From Bryobacteraceae bacterium (lineage in GTDB: Bacteria; Acidobacteriota; Terriglobia; Bryobacterales; Bryobacteraceae), in the NCBI GenBank assembly GCA_023384675.1, contig JAHDVK010000001.1:62001-126000 (forward strand): 64,000 nt of DNA, written 5' to 3'. Shown here piece after piece: positions 1 through 8,580 of this stretch (position 1 is its first letter; every line of letters starts with the position of its first letter). Position numbers and translations under genes: made by a program. The notes under the pieces were generated by a model. That model ran no database searches. It was not told where the DNA came from and was given only the letters and a program-made list of their open reading frames with translations.

Positions 1-477
1 ACCGGCCAGATCCTTCCGGAACGTGTCTGTCAAAACCGCGCAGGTATGCAGTGAGGTGAGCGAGTAAGGGAACCCATACTGGCGAAGGTTGTTGCAGACC
101 GAGACTTTGCCGCAGAAAGCGTCGCGGCGGCGTTCCACGTTGAGTTGCGTCAGATCGTCCGGGTACGCCTGGACGAGCACAGGCACATCGAGCGCGGAGA
201 GCTTCAATGTGTCCGCCACGGCCTTCTCGTCGCCGAAGTTCGGCAGAGAGACCAGCACGCCGTCAATCCGGCCGCGCTGAGCGCGGAACAGATCCGCGCA
301 GCGCTTCGCGTCGGCCCAGGTCTCCACCGAGCCGAGCTTCGAGTCGTTCTCGCCGAGCAGAACCGGTGTGATATCCATCTCGCCGAACAGAGTGAGCAGA
401 TCCTTCCGGGCCTCGATGACCAGACGGTCCGGAAAAAAATCGCGGTTACCGATGATGACGCCAAGGGTCATTGCCAT
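1..477 (-). CDS. FucI/AraA-like sugar isomerase family protein (partial, C-terminus off left edge)
   Basis: The N-terminal 159 residues are visible. They start with a short beta strand and glycine turn (LGVIIGNRDFFPD) and later carry the block RRDAFCGKVSVCNNL near residues 117-131, which resembles the L-fucose/L-arabinose isomerase-like family (COG2407 type). Members interconvert aldoses and ketoses or have unproven roles. The start is ATG at 477 with an AAGGAG ribosome site; an ATG at 484 is out of frame. It is the last visible gene of a minus-strand operon with a SorC-type regulator, FGGY kinase and split transketolase, so it probably feeds a ketose to the kinase. The substrate is not readable here, and the metal-binding residues lie outside the window. 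Confidence 0.75.
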   Translation of the reverse strand, partial: MAMTLGVIIGNRDFFPDRLVIEARKDLLTLFGEMDITPVLLGENDSKLGSVETWADAKRCADLFRAQRGRIDGVLVSLPNFGDEKAVADTLKLSALDVPVLVQAYPDDLTQLNVERRRDAFCGKVSVCNNLRQYGFPYSLTSLHTCAVLTDTFRKDLAG

Positions 478-510
478 GGTGCATTCTCCTTCTCGCGCAA
501 GTGCGCGGTG

Positions 511-1494
511 CTAATCACCCGAACCGGCTGCCCGCGCAGTGGGCTGTTCCTTGAGCAACCTTTGCGCCATGGCCCGATCCGTAATCAAGACATTGATCCA
601 GCCGCCGGCAAGCGCGCCGCACACCGCGTCCGTCTTGCGCGCGCCTCCGGCCACGCCGATCACCCGGGAAACCCGCCGCAATTGCGGAAGGTCCATACTA
701 ATCACACAGTCGTTCAGCAAGGTGATGACGGGTTGACCCCTGCGGTCGAAAAACCGCAGGCAAATATCGCCTACAGCGCCTTTTGCGCTGAGCTTTTTGA
801 GCTGTTTTGGCGGAAAGACGTTGCCGCTATCGGCCAGCATCTTTGAGGGTTCCACCGCCCCGATGCCCACTACCGCAACGTTCACTGTGGGGAACAAATG
901 CACCGCCTCTTGCACATACTGGTCCTTCATCAATATGTGCCGGGCCTCCGGCGAGCCCACAATGCCCGGCGCGGGCAGCATCGTGACCTCGGCGCCGAGC
1001 AACTGCGCGAGCCGCCGCGTGACATTCGTGGCGTGCATGGCCGCACCCGGACTGCCCACCCCGCCCAGGATCTGAACTACCCGCGATCCTGGGCAGCGGT
1101 GCGTGGGATGCATGGCCTCGACCATCGCCAGCAGTGCGGCGCTCCAGCAGGAGATGCCGATCACGTCCGCCGGCTTCAGCGTGTTTTCCAACGTGAAGGC
1201 CGCGGCGGCGCCGAGGTCGCGAACGATTTGTTCCTCGCCCTCGCCGCTATCTACCACCACTGCGTCCTCCAGTCCGTAGGCGGCCTCGAGCGCATCCTCC
1301 AACTCCGGGTGAGTGCCCGCGGGCGAGGTCACCACTATGCGCACGATGCCTTCTTTCCTGGCGCGCTGCAGCAGACGCGACACTGTGGATTGATGGACGT
1401 TCAGCCGCCGCATGATCGCGGTTTGGGTCAATCCCTGCTGGTGGTACATTCTGGCCACCTTGGTCATCAGCCGGAGTTCGTCGATTCGCGCCAT
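511..1494 (-). CDS. SorC/DeoR-type sugar-binding transcriptional regulator
   Basis: A 327-residue protein. Residues about 17-45 form a helix-turn-helix (GLTQTAIMRRLNVHQSTVSR), followed by the SorC-type effector domain, related to phosphosugar isomerase folds, which normally binds a phosphorylated sugar. The start chosen is ATG at 1494, 4 bases after the kinase stop; longer in-frame extensions would overlap the kinase and lack family similarity. No clear Shine-Dalgarno is seen, so translational coupling is likely. Sitting inside the sugar operon, it is the natural candidate to bind the inverted repeats found at 4769-4790 and 6344-6378. That assignment is inference. Confidence 0.88.
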   Translation of the reverse strand: MARIDELRLMTKVARMYHQQGLTQTAIMRRLNVHQSTVSRLLQRARKEGIVRIVVTSPAGTHPELEDALEAAYGLEDAVVVDSGEGEEQIVRDLGAAAAFTLENTLKPADVIGISCWSAALLAMVEAMHPTHRCPGSRVVQILGGVGSPGAAMHATNVTRRLAQLLGAEVTMLPAPGIVGSPEARHILMKDQYVQEAVHLFPTVNVAVVGIGAVEPSKMLADSGNVFPPKQLKKLSAKGAVGDICLRFFDRRGQPVITLLNDCVISMDLPQLRRVSRVIGVAGGARKTDAVCGALAGGWINVLITDRAMAQRLLKEQPTARAAGSGD

Positions 1495-1498
1495 GATT

Positions 1499-2983
1499 TC
1501 AAACCGCAGGCGTGGAACGCGCCTTCGCCACCGCTTCCAGCCAACCCGCATAACGCCGCTCCCGCGCGGATGCCTGCATCCGCGGGATGAAGAGATCCTG
1601 CTGGCGGGGCAAGCTGGCGAGCTGGTCCGTCGATTTCCAAATACCCAGAGCCAATCCCGCAAGCCAAGCCGCGCCAACGGCGGACAAGTCGCCCGAGAGA
1701 TTCCGGCGCACGGGGCGGTCGAGGATGTCAGCCTGGAACTGCATCAGGTCGTCGTTACGGCTTGCGCCGCCGTCGGCCAGCAATTCCGGAAGTTGTGAGG
1801 ATGCGTCGGCCTGCATTGCCTCGAAGACATCTCGCACCTGATAGGCAATTGATTCGAGCGACGCCCGCGCCAGCTGGGCGGCGTTGGCCCCGCGCGTCAG
1901 CCCGCAGATCACACCGCGCGCGCCGGCGTCCCAATACGGCGCGCCGAGGCCAGCGAACGCGGGCACTAGGTAGACACCGGCAGTGTCAGTCATTCCTCGC
2001 GCCAACGCGGCTGCTTCGGTGGCTGGGTCGGACAAACCCAGGAGCTCTCCCACCCACTGCACGGCGCCACCCGCCACGGTGACGTTGCCTTCGAGCGCGT
2101 ACCGCACCGTGTCCCGCCACCACGCGATGGTCGTGGAGAGGCCGCGAGAGGAGCCGACGGGTTCCTCAGTCAAGGTCATCAGCGAGGAGCCGGTGCCGTA
2201 CGTCGCCTTCACCGATCCGGGTTCGAACGCGGCGTGGCCGAACAGTGCCGCATGAGAATCGCCGATCAGGCTGCCAATCGGAACACCCGACGGAAGCCCG
2301 TCAGCGGAGGTTTCACCATACACAGCGCTGGATCTGCCCACCTCAGGAAGGATGGCGCGAGGCACATTGAACACGCCGAGTAACTCGCTGTCCCAGGTCA
2401 GGCGGCGCAGGTCAAAGAGTTGCGTGCGGGCAGCATTGCTGGCGTCGCAGGCGTGTACGGCGCCGCCCGACAGGTTCCACAACACCCAACTATCCACGGT
2501 CCCCGCGCACAGTTCGCCGGCCTCCGCCCGGCTTTGCCCGTCAGGGATAGAATCCAGCAGCCAGCGCAGTTTGCTGGCGGAGAATAACGGATCGATTCCC
2601 AGGCCTGTTCGCTGCTGCAGCAGGGGTTCCAGTCCGCGCTTTTTCAACTCCGCACAGAAACCGGCCGAGCGGCGGCACTGCCACACGACGCACGGTCCAG
2701 CGGGCGCGCCGGTGCGCCGGTCCCATACCACGATCGACTCGCGTTGATTCGTAATGCCCGCGCCCGCCAGCACAGGGTGGCCCGCCTTTTCCAGGCACTC
2801 GCTTGCCGCCTCCCTCACGCTTCGCCACAGCGCCTCCGCGTCCTGCTCGACCCATGCGGGTTGCGGGAAGCGGATATCGAGTGGACGCGAGGCCCGCGCG
2901 ACAATCGCGCCACCGGCATCCACCAGCAGCGCCTTCGTATTGGTGGTGCCCTGGTCGATCGCCAGAATGTGCCCTGCGCTCAT
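1499..2983 (-). CDS. FGGY-family carbohydrate kinase
   Basis: A 494-residue kinase with the FGGY N-terminal ATPase motif (LAIDQGTTNTKALLVD), the GITNQRES segment and the second-domain glycine motifs (GTGSSLMTL, LADGGASRNDDLMQFQAD). It phosphorylates a sugar or polyol with ATP. The opening resembles glycerol kinase, but the family is broad (xylulose, erythritol, apulose and others). The ATG at 2983 has a strong GGAGGAACGC ribosome site and overlaps the stop of the upstream transketolase subunit in an ATGA arrangement, so the two are translationally coupled. Partner genes suggest the phosphorylated product is a ketose phosphate used by the split transketolase. Confidence 0.92.
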   Translation of the reverse strand: MSAGHILAIDQGTTNTKALLVDAGGAIVARASRPLDIRFPQPAWVEQDAEALWRSVREAASECLEKAGHPVLAGAGITNQRESIVVWDRRTGAPAGPCVVWQCRRSAGFCAELKKRGLEPLLQQRTGLGIDPLFSASKLRWLLDSIPDGQSRAEAGELCAGTVDSWVLWNLSGGAVHACDASNAARTQLFDLRRLTWDSELLGVFNVPRAILPEVGRSSAVYGETSADGLPSGVPIGSLIGDSHAALFGHAAFEPGSVKATYGTGSSLMTLTEEPVGSSRGLSTTIAWWRDTVRYALEGNVTVAGGAVQWVGELLGLSDPATEAAALARGMTDTAGVYLVPAFAGLGAPYWDAGARGVICGLTRGANAAQLARASLESIAYQVRDVFEAMQADASSQLPELLADGGASRNDDLMQFQADILDRPVRRNLSGDLSAVGAAWLAGLALGIWKSTDQLASLPRQQDLFIPRMQASARERRYAGWLEAVAKARSTPAV

Positions 2984-3927
2984 GCGTTCCTCCTCCGGGC
3001 CACAAGCCCGGCCGCCGCTGCGCGGATCCCCTCGGCGGTGAGGCCGAAGTGCTCCAGGAGCCACGCGGGACTCCCCGTGGGTGCAAACACTCCGGGGATG
3101 CCGAGGATATGCACCGGCACGGGATGCGTGGCCGCTGTCGCTTCCGCGACCGCGCCGCCAAGACCCCCAATCGCAGAGTGTTCCTCTACCGTGACAATCG
3201 CTCCCGTCTCCTCCGCTGCGCGGACGATGGCGTCGCGGTCCAAGGGTTTGATGGTGGCCATGTTCAACACGCGCGCGGCAATGCCCTCAGCCGCCAACAG
3301 GTCCGACGCATCCAGGGCTCGAGAAACCATCGTGCCCACGGCGATGATTGTCACATCACTGCCTTCGCGGAGCAATGCAGCGCGGCCCGGCTCGAATTGA
3401 TAGTCGAGAGAGTGGACATCGGGCACCGGCATCCGGCTGATGCGAAGAAACACCGGGCCCTCGATACGCGCCGCCGCCTCGACGGCTTGTGCGGTTTCCG
3501 GGCCGTCGGCGGGTGCGATCAACACTAGGTTTGGGATGACTCGCGTCCAGGCAAGGTCCTCGGCAGAGTGGTGAGTCGGGCCGAGTGGACCATAGGCCAC
3601 GCCGCTGGACATGCCGCAGAGTTTGACGTTCGCCCGGCCGTAGCCCAAGTCGATCTTGATTTGCTCCAGCGCACGGCCAGTCAGAAAGCAGGCTGCTCCG
3701 CACACGAAAGGAAGCAGTCCGCTGTTCGCCAGACCTACGCCCGTTCCAATCAGGTTCTGCTCGGCGATACCGACGTTCACGAAGCGCTGTGGGAAGCGTT
3801 TTCGGAAGCTCGTCAAGTTCGATGATCCGACGGAGTCGTTGGTCACGGCTACGATGCGGGGGTTATCCTCGGCCAGGCGCTCGAGCGCCGCGCCGAAGGG
3901 CTGGCGGCAATCGGTCACCACGCTCAC
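2980..3927 (-). CDS. Transketolase C-terminal subunit (split transketolase)
   Basis: A 315-residue protein covering the pyrimidine-binding and C-terminal domains of transketolase: the FVNVGIAEQNLIGTGVGLA block (the Glu of IAEQN activates thiamine diphosphate) and a C-terminal TVEEHSAIGGLG block. It pairs with the N-terminal subunit encoded just upstream. The start is read as GTG at 3927, overlapping the TGA of the upstream gene and preceded by GGGGGAGG. Split transketolases are common in dedicated catabolic operons, where they act on unusual ketose phosphates rather than in the core pentose pathway. Its stop overlaps the kinase start. Confidence 0.93.
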   Translation of the reverse strand: MSVVTDCRQPFGAALERLAEDNPRIVAVTNDSVGSSNLTSFRKRFPQRFVNVGIAEQNLIGTGVGLANSGLLPFVCGAACFLTGRALEQIKIDLGYGRANVKLCGMSSGVAYGPLGPTHHSAEDLAWTRVIPNLVLIAPADGPETAQAVEAAARIEGPVFLRISRMPVPDVHSLDYQFEPGRAALLREGSDVTIIAVGTMVSRALDASDLLAAEGIAARVLNMATIKPLDRDAIVRAAEETGAIVTVEEHSAIGGLGGAVAEATAATHPVPVHILGIPGVFAPTGSPAWLLEHFGLTAEGIRAAAAGLVARRRNA

Positions 3928-4763
3928 GGCGAAGCCTCCCCCAGTTCCCGCAGCGCCGCTTCGAGTTGCTCGCTGGAGGGCACTTTGTGGTGCCACTCCA
4001 CCCGATCCTCCATGAAACCGACACCCTTGCCCTTCACCGTATGGGCGATGATGCAATTCGGTTTGCCTGCCTCAAGGGGCAGCGCCTGGAACTGCTGAAA
4101 CAGCGCGCCGTGATCGTGACCGTCCACCTCCGCCACGCTCCAGCCGAAGGCCCGCCATTTATCCGCGAGTGGCTCCAGACGCATGGCTGCCTCGGTTGCG
4201 TCGCCCTGCTGGAAACGGTTCCGGTCGATGACCAAGGTCAGGTTGTCGAGGCCATAATGCGCAGCGGACATGGCGGCTTCCCAATTGCTCCCTTCTTGCA
4301 ATTCGCCGTCGCCGGTGAGCACAAACGTCCGCCAACCAGCTCCTTGAATCCGTGCGCCCAGCGCCGCGCCTGCGGCAATCGGCAGCCCATGGCCCAAGGC
4401 GCCCGTGCAGGCCTCCACTCCCGGCACTTTGTTGCGGTCCGGGTGCCCGTTCAGCGGCGACAGCGGTGCCATATAGGACTCAAGCTGCTCCAGCGGGAAA
4501 AAGCCCGCCGCCGCGAGGACGGCGTACAGGGCCCCTGAGCAGTGCCCCTTGCTCATGATGAAACGGTCGCGATCCGGCGCAGCCGCACGCGCCGGGTCCA
4601 CGCGCAATACGCCGAAATACAGCACGCTCAAGATGTCGGCCGAAGAAAAATCGCCGCCCGGATGCCCCATCCTGGCGCGATGGACCATGCGCAGGCTTCG
4701 CCGGCGGATCAGGTTCGCCTGACGCCGGATCTCCTCAATCTGATCGGAAGCCAGAGTCTGCAT
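3924..4763 (-). CDS. Transketolase N-terminal subunit (split transketolase)
   Basis: A 279-residue thiamine-diphosphate-binding half of transketolase. The cofactor motif GDGELQEGSNWEA is present, followed after about 25 residues by the expected DRNRFQQ. The front has the HRARMGHPGGDFSSADIL block typical of the family. It is the first gene of the minus-strand operon; its ATG at 4763 lacks a good Shine-Dalgarno and lies only 6 bases from an inverted repeat (4769-4790), so the mRNA leader is short. With the downstream subunit it should form an active heterotetramer that transfers two-carbon ketol units. Confidence 0.93.
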   Translation of the reverse strand: MQTLASDQIEEIRRQANLIRRRSLRMVHRARMGHPGGDFSSADILSVLYFGVLRVDPARAAAPDRDRFIMSKGHCSGALYAVLAAAGFFPLEQLESYMAPLSPLNGHPDRNKVPGVEACTGALGHGLPIAAGAALGARIQGAGWRTFVLTGDGELQEGSNWEAAMSAAHYGLDNLTLVIDRNRFQQGDATEAAMRLEPLADKWRAFGWSVAEVDGHDHGALFQQFQALPLEAGKPNCIIAHTVKGKGVGFMEDRVEWHHKVPSSEQLEAALRELGEASP

Positions 4764-4768
4764 AACGA

Positions 4769-4790
4769 TGCATTACTGCTGTATAATGCA
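4769..4790 (-). promoter_or_regulatory. Candidate operator of the transketolase/kinase operon
   Basis: A perfect inverted repeat, TGCATTA, 8-nt gap, TAATGCA, lies between the predicted -10 element and the transketolase ATG. The geometry (7-base arms with TGCA at the outer ends, 8-base gap, 5-6 bases after the -10) matches the element at 6344-6365 before the sugar permease. Binding by the SorC-type regulator at 511-1494 is inferred from context. Confidence 0.6.
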
Positions 4791-4796
4791 AGCTAA

Positions 4797-4825
4797 ACCC
4801 TATCAACCACCGGTCCGGATGTCAA
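4797..4825 (-). promoter_or_regulatory. Sigma70-type promoter of the sugar operon
   Basis: Read on the minus strand there is TTGACA (4825-4820), a 17-base spacer and TAGGGT (4802-4797). The -35 is consensus; the -10 keeps only the TA start and the final T. Transcription would begin inside the inverted repeat at 4769-4790, which fits repression by a bound regulator. Confidence 0.5.
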
Positions 4826-4847
4826 CCCGAACCGCATGCGCCCGCTC

Positions 4848-6260
4848 TCAGGGATAGACCGTGACGATCACCCGCCGGTAGCGCGTGAGCGGCGGCGTGC
4901 CGTCGTCGGTCACCGCGAGAATGAAGTGCACCGTTTCGGGTTTGGCCACCTTGGGCGCGGTGATAGTGGCGTTCATGGTCTTGGCGTTCTCGACGTTGAG
5001 TGGCGCGCCGGTCCGTCCGGTGGCCAGCGTGAGCGTGCCAGCCTCCCCGTAATGAATCCACTCGTAGCTCAGCCCATGACCGTCGGCGTCGCTCGATCCC
5101 TTCGCGCTCAGAGTTACCCGCTCGCCGGAGCGGGCTTTGATCTCGCTGGGATGTCCAAGTTGTGCGACAGGCGGATGGTTTGCTTCCGCGTAAGGCTTGA
5201 TCGTCCAATCCATGCGGGCGGAGAAATCGTTCTGATAGGCCTGACGCCAGCGCCAGATCGTGGCCTTGTTGCTTTCGTGCCAGTTGCCGTCCACGCCCAT
5301 CACTTCGTCCATGGCATCGGTCCAGAAAGGCCGGATTTCAATCTCTGGGCTGTGTTTCCTGGGCCGCGGCGTATAAAATTCATAGCGCCCACCCCAGCCG
5401 CCCCAGTCAGGGCGCTCGGGAACGCTCAGGCCGTTATTAATTAGATTCAGGAAACTCGGGGTGTCTCCCTCCATCAAGTACTCTGTCTGTGGGTACTCGG
5501 CGCCCAGCGGGCCTTTGCCGCGAATGTGCTGGTCGAGCCACGGGTTGTCCACGATGGAGAAATTGGACCCGGAGAATCGCCCGTGAAACCTGTCGCCGCT
5601 GATGCCGCACCACGCCGAGTGGTGGTATGCGCCCAGCGAGCCGTAGCCGGGGCTGGCGATGTAAAAGAGCTTGGGAAACGTCCGCCGGAGCCAGGGTCCG
5701 CTGTCGTCCTGGTCCGAGATTGTGTACACGCGGAGTTTCGCTACGAAGCGCTCCAGGTCGGCGGGCGAACGCGTCGCGCGCACCTTCCAAAGCGCCTGCG
5801 CGAGGCAGTTTGGCCCGCCCCACACGGTCACCCAGACAGGGCGTGGGTCGTCACGGTCGACCACCTCGATGATGCGTTCCGAACCCGGTGAATCCATGCC
5901 CTCGCCGACAGCGCTCATGCCGTAGGCCGCACGACCCTCGGTGACCTTCGCCAATAGCTCCGCAACCTCCGGGTAGCCCGGTTCGTGTTGCGCCAGGTTT
6001 GCGCGAACCTCGCCATAGGCCTCCACAATGCGGCGGATCCGCCCGGGCGCAGTGCGGTTCCGCAAGTGGACCGAGGTGGTCGCGATCAGCGCCTCAACCT
6101 CAAAGTGGTTTGAATAGAGCAGGAAGCGCACCATCGATTGGGCGTCGTCCGGCTCATTCTCAATGTCGGTCAACACGATCACGCGCGGCTTGGTCTGCGT
6201 AGTGGCGCCGAGACACAGAATCCCGGCCGCCGCCAAGGTCGAAAACAGGTTCTTCAGCAT
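4848..6260 (-). CDS. Secreted DUF1593 (nucleoside-hydrolase-like) protein with Sde182-type C-terminal domain
   Basis: A 470-residue protein with an N-terminal signal peptide ([15 protein letters not shown]) and the DUF1593 opening [21 protein letters not shown], which resembles the calcium-binding Asp cluster of nucleoside hydrolases (DxxxEPDDA). Residues about 385-470 form a beta-rich domain like the C-terminus of the Sde182 cellulose-binding protein. It probably hydrolyses a glycosidic or nucleoside-like substrate outside the cytoplasm. The ATG at 6260 has an AAGGAG site. It lies between the sugar operon and the divergent permease, so it may release the sugar they use; this is inference. 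Confidence 0.85.
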   Translation of the reverse strand: MLKNLFSTLAAAGILCLGATTQTKPRVIVLTDIENEPDDAQSMVRFLLYSNHFEVEALIATTSVHLRNRTAPGRIRRIVEAYGEVRANLAQHEPGYPEVAELLAKVTEGRAAYGMSAVGEGMDSPGSERIIEVVDRDDPRPVWVTVWGGPNCLAQALWKVRATRSPADLERFVAKLRVYTISDQDDSGPWLRRTFPKLFYIASPGYGSLGAYHHSAWCGISGDRFHGRFSGSNFSIVDNPWLDQHIRGKGPLGAEYPQTEYLMEGDTPSFLNLINNGLSVPERPDWGGWGGRYEFYTPRPRKHSPEIEIRPFWTDAMDEVMGVDGNWHESNKATIWRWRQAYQNDFSARMDWTIKPYAEANHPPVAQLGHPSEIKARSGERVTLSAKGSSDADGHGLSYEWIHYGEAGTLTLATGRTGAPLNVENAKTMNATITAPKVAKPETVHFILAVTDDGTPPLTRYRRVIVTVYP

Positions 6261-6309
6261 GGCTCTCCTTCTGATCGTCGAGCCGGTGACAATTCCCAGC
6301 TCAGGGAGC

Positions 6310-6338
6310 TTGACACCTCCCGCCCGGAAGGATATAAC
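6310..6338 (+). promoter_or_regulatory. Strong sigma70 promoter of the sugar permease
   Basis: TTGACA at 6310-6315, a 17-base spacer, and TATAAC at 6333-6338. This is close to consensus and places the transcription start near 6345, at the edge of the inverted-repeat cluster 6344-6378. Confidence 0.75.
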
Positions 6339-6343
6339 CAATC

Positions 6344-6378
6344 TGCAGACATACGCAAGTCTGCATATCTATGCAGAC
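6344..6378 (+). promoter_or_regulatory. Triple half-site operator before the sugar permease
   Basis: Three alternating half-sites: TGCAGAC (6344-6350), 8-base gap, GTCTGCA (6359-6365), 6-base gap, TGCAGAC (6372-6378). The first pair has the same 7-8-7 layout as the repeat at 4769-4790. The cluster covers the predicted transcription start and runs up to the AAGGAG ribosome site, as expected for an operator, though an RNA hairpin role cannot be excluded. Confidence 0.65.
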
Positions 6379-6392
6379 AAGGAGTGGACCGA

Positions 6393-7409
6393 ATGGTGAC
6401 CGTGGATCAATACGGCTTGGCCGTCCTGTTTTGCATACTCACGATGACCTGTTGGGGCTCTTGGGCCAACACCCAGAAGCTCGCAGCGCGCACCTGGCGC
6501 TTTGAGCTCTTTTACTGGGATTTCATCGCGGGCCTGCTGCTCGCCGCGACCTTGGCGGCCTTCACGATCGGCTCGTGGGGTGATACCGGGCGTCCGTTCC
6601 TGGCCGATCTCCAGCAGGCCGGCGCCAGCAGCATCTTCTACGCCATGCTCGGCGGGACAGTCTGGAACCTCGGAAATCTGCTGCTTGTCGCGGCTATCGC
6701 CGTCGCGGGCATGGCTGTGGGTTTTCCGATCGGCGGCGGCATCGCGTGGGTTCTCGGCATCGTCGTGAATTTCCTTCTGGTGCTTCTCTCTCGCGGCGAA
6801 CCTCAGGGGAATCCCACGCTGCTGTTCACCGGTGTCGCCGTGATTGTCGCCGCCATCCTCCTCAGCATGAAAGCCTACGCCCGCCTCGCCAGCGCCCGCA
6901 AGAAGCCCAGCGCGGCAGGCATTCTGTTCAGTGTGGGCGCTGGTCTCCTGATCGCCTTTTTCTACGGTCTGGTCGTGAAATCGATGGATGGCAACTTCGT
7001 CGCCGGCGGCACCGGCAATCTGATGCCTCTGACGGGCGGCTTTTTCTTCTCGCTCGGCGCCTTCCTCACAACGTTCCTCTTCAACCCTGTCTTTATGAAA
7101 CGCCCCGTGGACGGTCCTCCTGTCGCCCTCAGCGAATACTGGAAAGGCAGCCTCGGCACGCATCTTACTGGCGTACTCGGCGGCGTGATCTGGAGCGCGG
7201 GCCTCACGATGAGCTTCATGGCCGTCGGCGCCGCCGGACCCGCCGTCTCCTACGCCCTCAGCAATGCCGCCCCCGTGGTCGCTATCCTTTGGGGCGTACT
7301 TGTTTGGAAGGAATTCGCCCAGGCGCCTCCGGGCACCAACCGCCTGCTGGTCTGGATGTTCGCCTGTTACCTCGTAGGCCTCGCGCTCATCACCTATTCA
7401 AACCGCTGA
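6393..7409 (+). CDS. RhaT/GRP-like sugar permease (DMT superfamily)
   Basis: A 338-residue integral membrane protein with about ten hydrophobic segments from residue 8 to the C-terminus. The opening (MTCWGSWANTQKLA, then RFELFYWDF) resembles the family of sugar transporters related to L-rhamnose-proton symporter and glucose/ribose uptake proteins. The ATG at 6393 has AAGGAG 8 bases upstream. It is transcribed divergently from the DUF1593 gene under a consensus promoter with an operator shared with the kinase/transketolase operon, so it likely imports the sugar that operon degrades. Confidence 0.85.
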   Translation: MVTVDQYGLAVLFCILTMTCWGSWANTQKLAARTWRFELFYWDFIAGLLLAATLAAFTIGSWGDTGRPFLADLQQAGASSIFYAMLGGTVWNLGNLLLVAAIAVAGMAVGFPIGGGIAWVLGIVVNFLLVLLSRGEPQGNPTLLFTGVAVIVAAILLSMKAYARLASARKKPSAAGILFSVGAGLLIAFFYGLVVKSMDGNFVAGGTGNLMPLTGGFFFSLGAFLTTFLFNPVFMKRPVDGPPVALSEYWKGSLGTHLTGVLGGVIWSAGLTMSFMAVGAAGPAVSYALSNAAPVVAILWGVLVWKEFAQAPPGTNRLLVWMFACYLVGLALITYSNR

Positions 7410-7416
7410 CCACGCC

Positions 7417-8574
7417 CTAATCCAGCCGCTTGCGGAACCGCAGTGCGCTGAACCACAAGATGAGCACACCGAACACGGCCATCATCAGAAGCTGCGGCCA
7501 CAGCACTTCCACGCCCACCCCCTTCAGGAACACGCCGCGCACAATGTCCATGAAATAGCGCATGGGATTAAGCAGCGTCATCCACTGCACCACCTCCGGC
7601 ATGTTCCGGATTGGAAACGTGAACCCCGACAGCATAAACGCGGGCTGGAAGAAGAAGAACGAGCTGATCATGGCCTGCTGCTGCGTGGATGAGATTGTCG
7701 ACAGAAACAGCCCCGCCCCCAGCGTCGTCAGCAGGAACAGCACCGTCGCTAAAAGCAGCACCAGCATGCTGCCCCGAAACGGAACCCGGAACAGGAGCAG
7801 CGCCACCGTGGTCACCAGCGCCATGTCCAGAAGCCCCACCAGCCCGAAAGGAATCGTCTTGCCCAACATCAATTCGATCGGCCGGATGGGCGTCACCATG
7901 ATCTGCTCCATCGTGCCGATCTCTTTCTCCCGGACGATCGAAAGCGCGGTCAGCATCAGCGTCACCAGCAGAATGATGTTGACAATCACCCCCGGCACGA
8001 AGAAATACCGGCTTTTTAACTCGGGATTGAACCAGATCCGCGTCTCCGCGCGCACGCCCGGCATCGCCATCCGCACCGGACCCGCGCGCGTCCGCCCCAC
8101 CAGCTTCCGCCACTGCTGCTCGCGCAGCAGTTCGCGGTTGTAGTCCGCAATCACCAGGCTCGCGTAGTTCGCGATGATGCCCGCGCTGTTGGAGTTCGCG
8201 CCGTCGAGCAGCACCTGCACGTCCTGCTGCTCGCCGCGCGCCACGCCCGCGCCAAACCCCGGCAGCACGCGCACCACGGCCTGCGCCTCGCCGCGGTCCA
8301 GCAGCCGCGCCGCCTCAGCCTCGCTCTCCGCCGCCGCGACCAGGTCGAAATAAGTGGAAGCCGTAAAGCGCGCCAGCAACTCGCGGCTCTGCGTGGACCG
8401 GTCCGGATCCATCCACGCCAATCGCACGCGCTCCACGTCCAGGTTCACCGCATAGCCGAAGATAATCATCTGCAGGACCGGCGGACCGATCAGAATTGCG
8501 CGCATGCGCCGTTCCCGCAGCGTCTGCCGGAACTCCTTAATCACGATCTGCCAGATTCGTTCCCACATCTCCAT
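7417..8574 (-). CDS. ABC-2 type efflux permease (second)
   Basis: A 385-residue permease with one N-terminal membrane helix (about 23-45), a large extracytoplasmic domain (about 50-175) and five C-terminal helices containing the REKEIGTMEQIMVTPI block diagnostic of ABC-2 exporters. It resembles YbhR/YhhJ. It is the last gene of the efflux operon and forms the transmembrane channel with the permease at 8581-9714. Confidence 0.92.
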   Translation of the reverse strand: MEMWERIWQIVIKEFRQTLRERRMRAILIGPPVLQMIIFGYAVNLDVERVRLAWMDPDRSTQSRELLARFTASTYFDLVAAAESEAEAARLLDRGEAQAVVRVLPGFGAGVARGEQQDVQVLLDGANSNSAGIIANYASLVIADYNRELLREQQWRKLVGRTRAGPVRMAMPGVRAETRIWFNPELKSRYFFVPGVIVNIILLVTLMLTALSIVREKEIGTMEQIMVTPIRPIELMLGKTIPFGLVGLLDMALVTTVALLLFRVPFRGSMLVLLLATVLFLLTTLGAGLFLSTISSTQQQAMISSFFFFQPAFMLSGFTFPIRNMPEVVQWMTLLNPMRYFMDIVRGVFLKGVGVEVLWPQLLMMAVFGVLILWFSALRFRKRLD

Positions 8575-8580
8575 GCCGCC

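Noticed and set aside
511-1677. A 388-residue form of the SorC regulator
   Set aside because: The extra 61 residues overlap the kinase gene, are Arg/Pro-rich and unlike the family; ATG 1494 gives the normal start.
6344-6378. A riboswitch in the permease leader
   Set aside because: The short alternating half-sites fit a protein operator better; no known aptamer pattern is seen and the leader is only about 50 bases.
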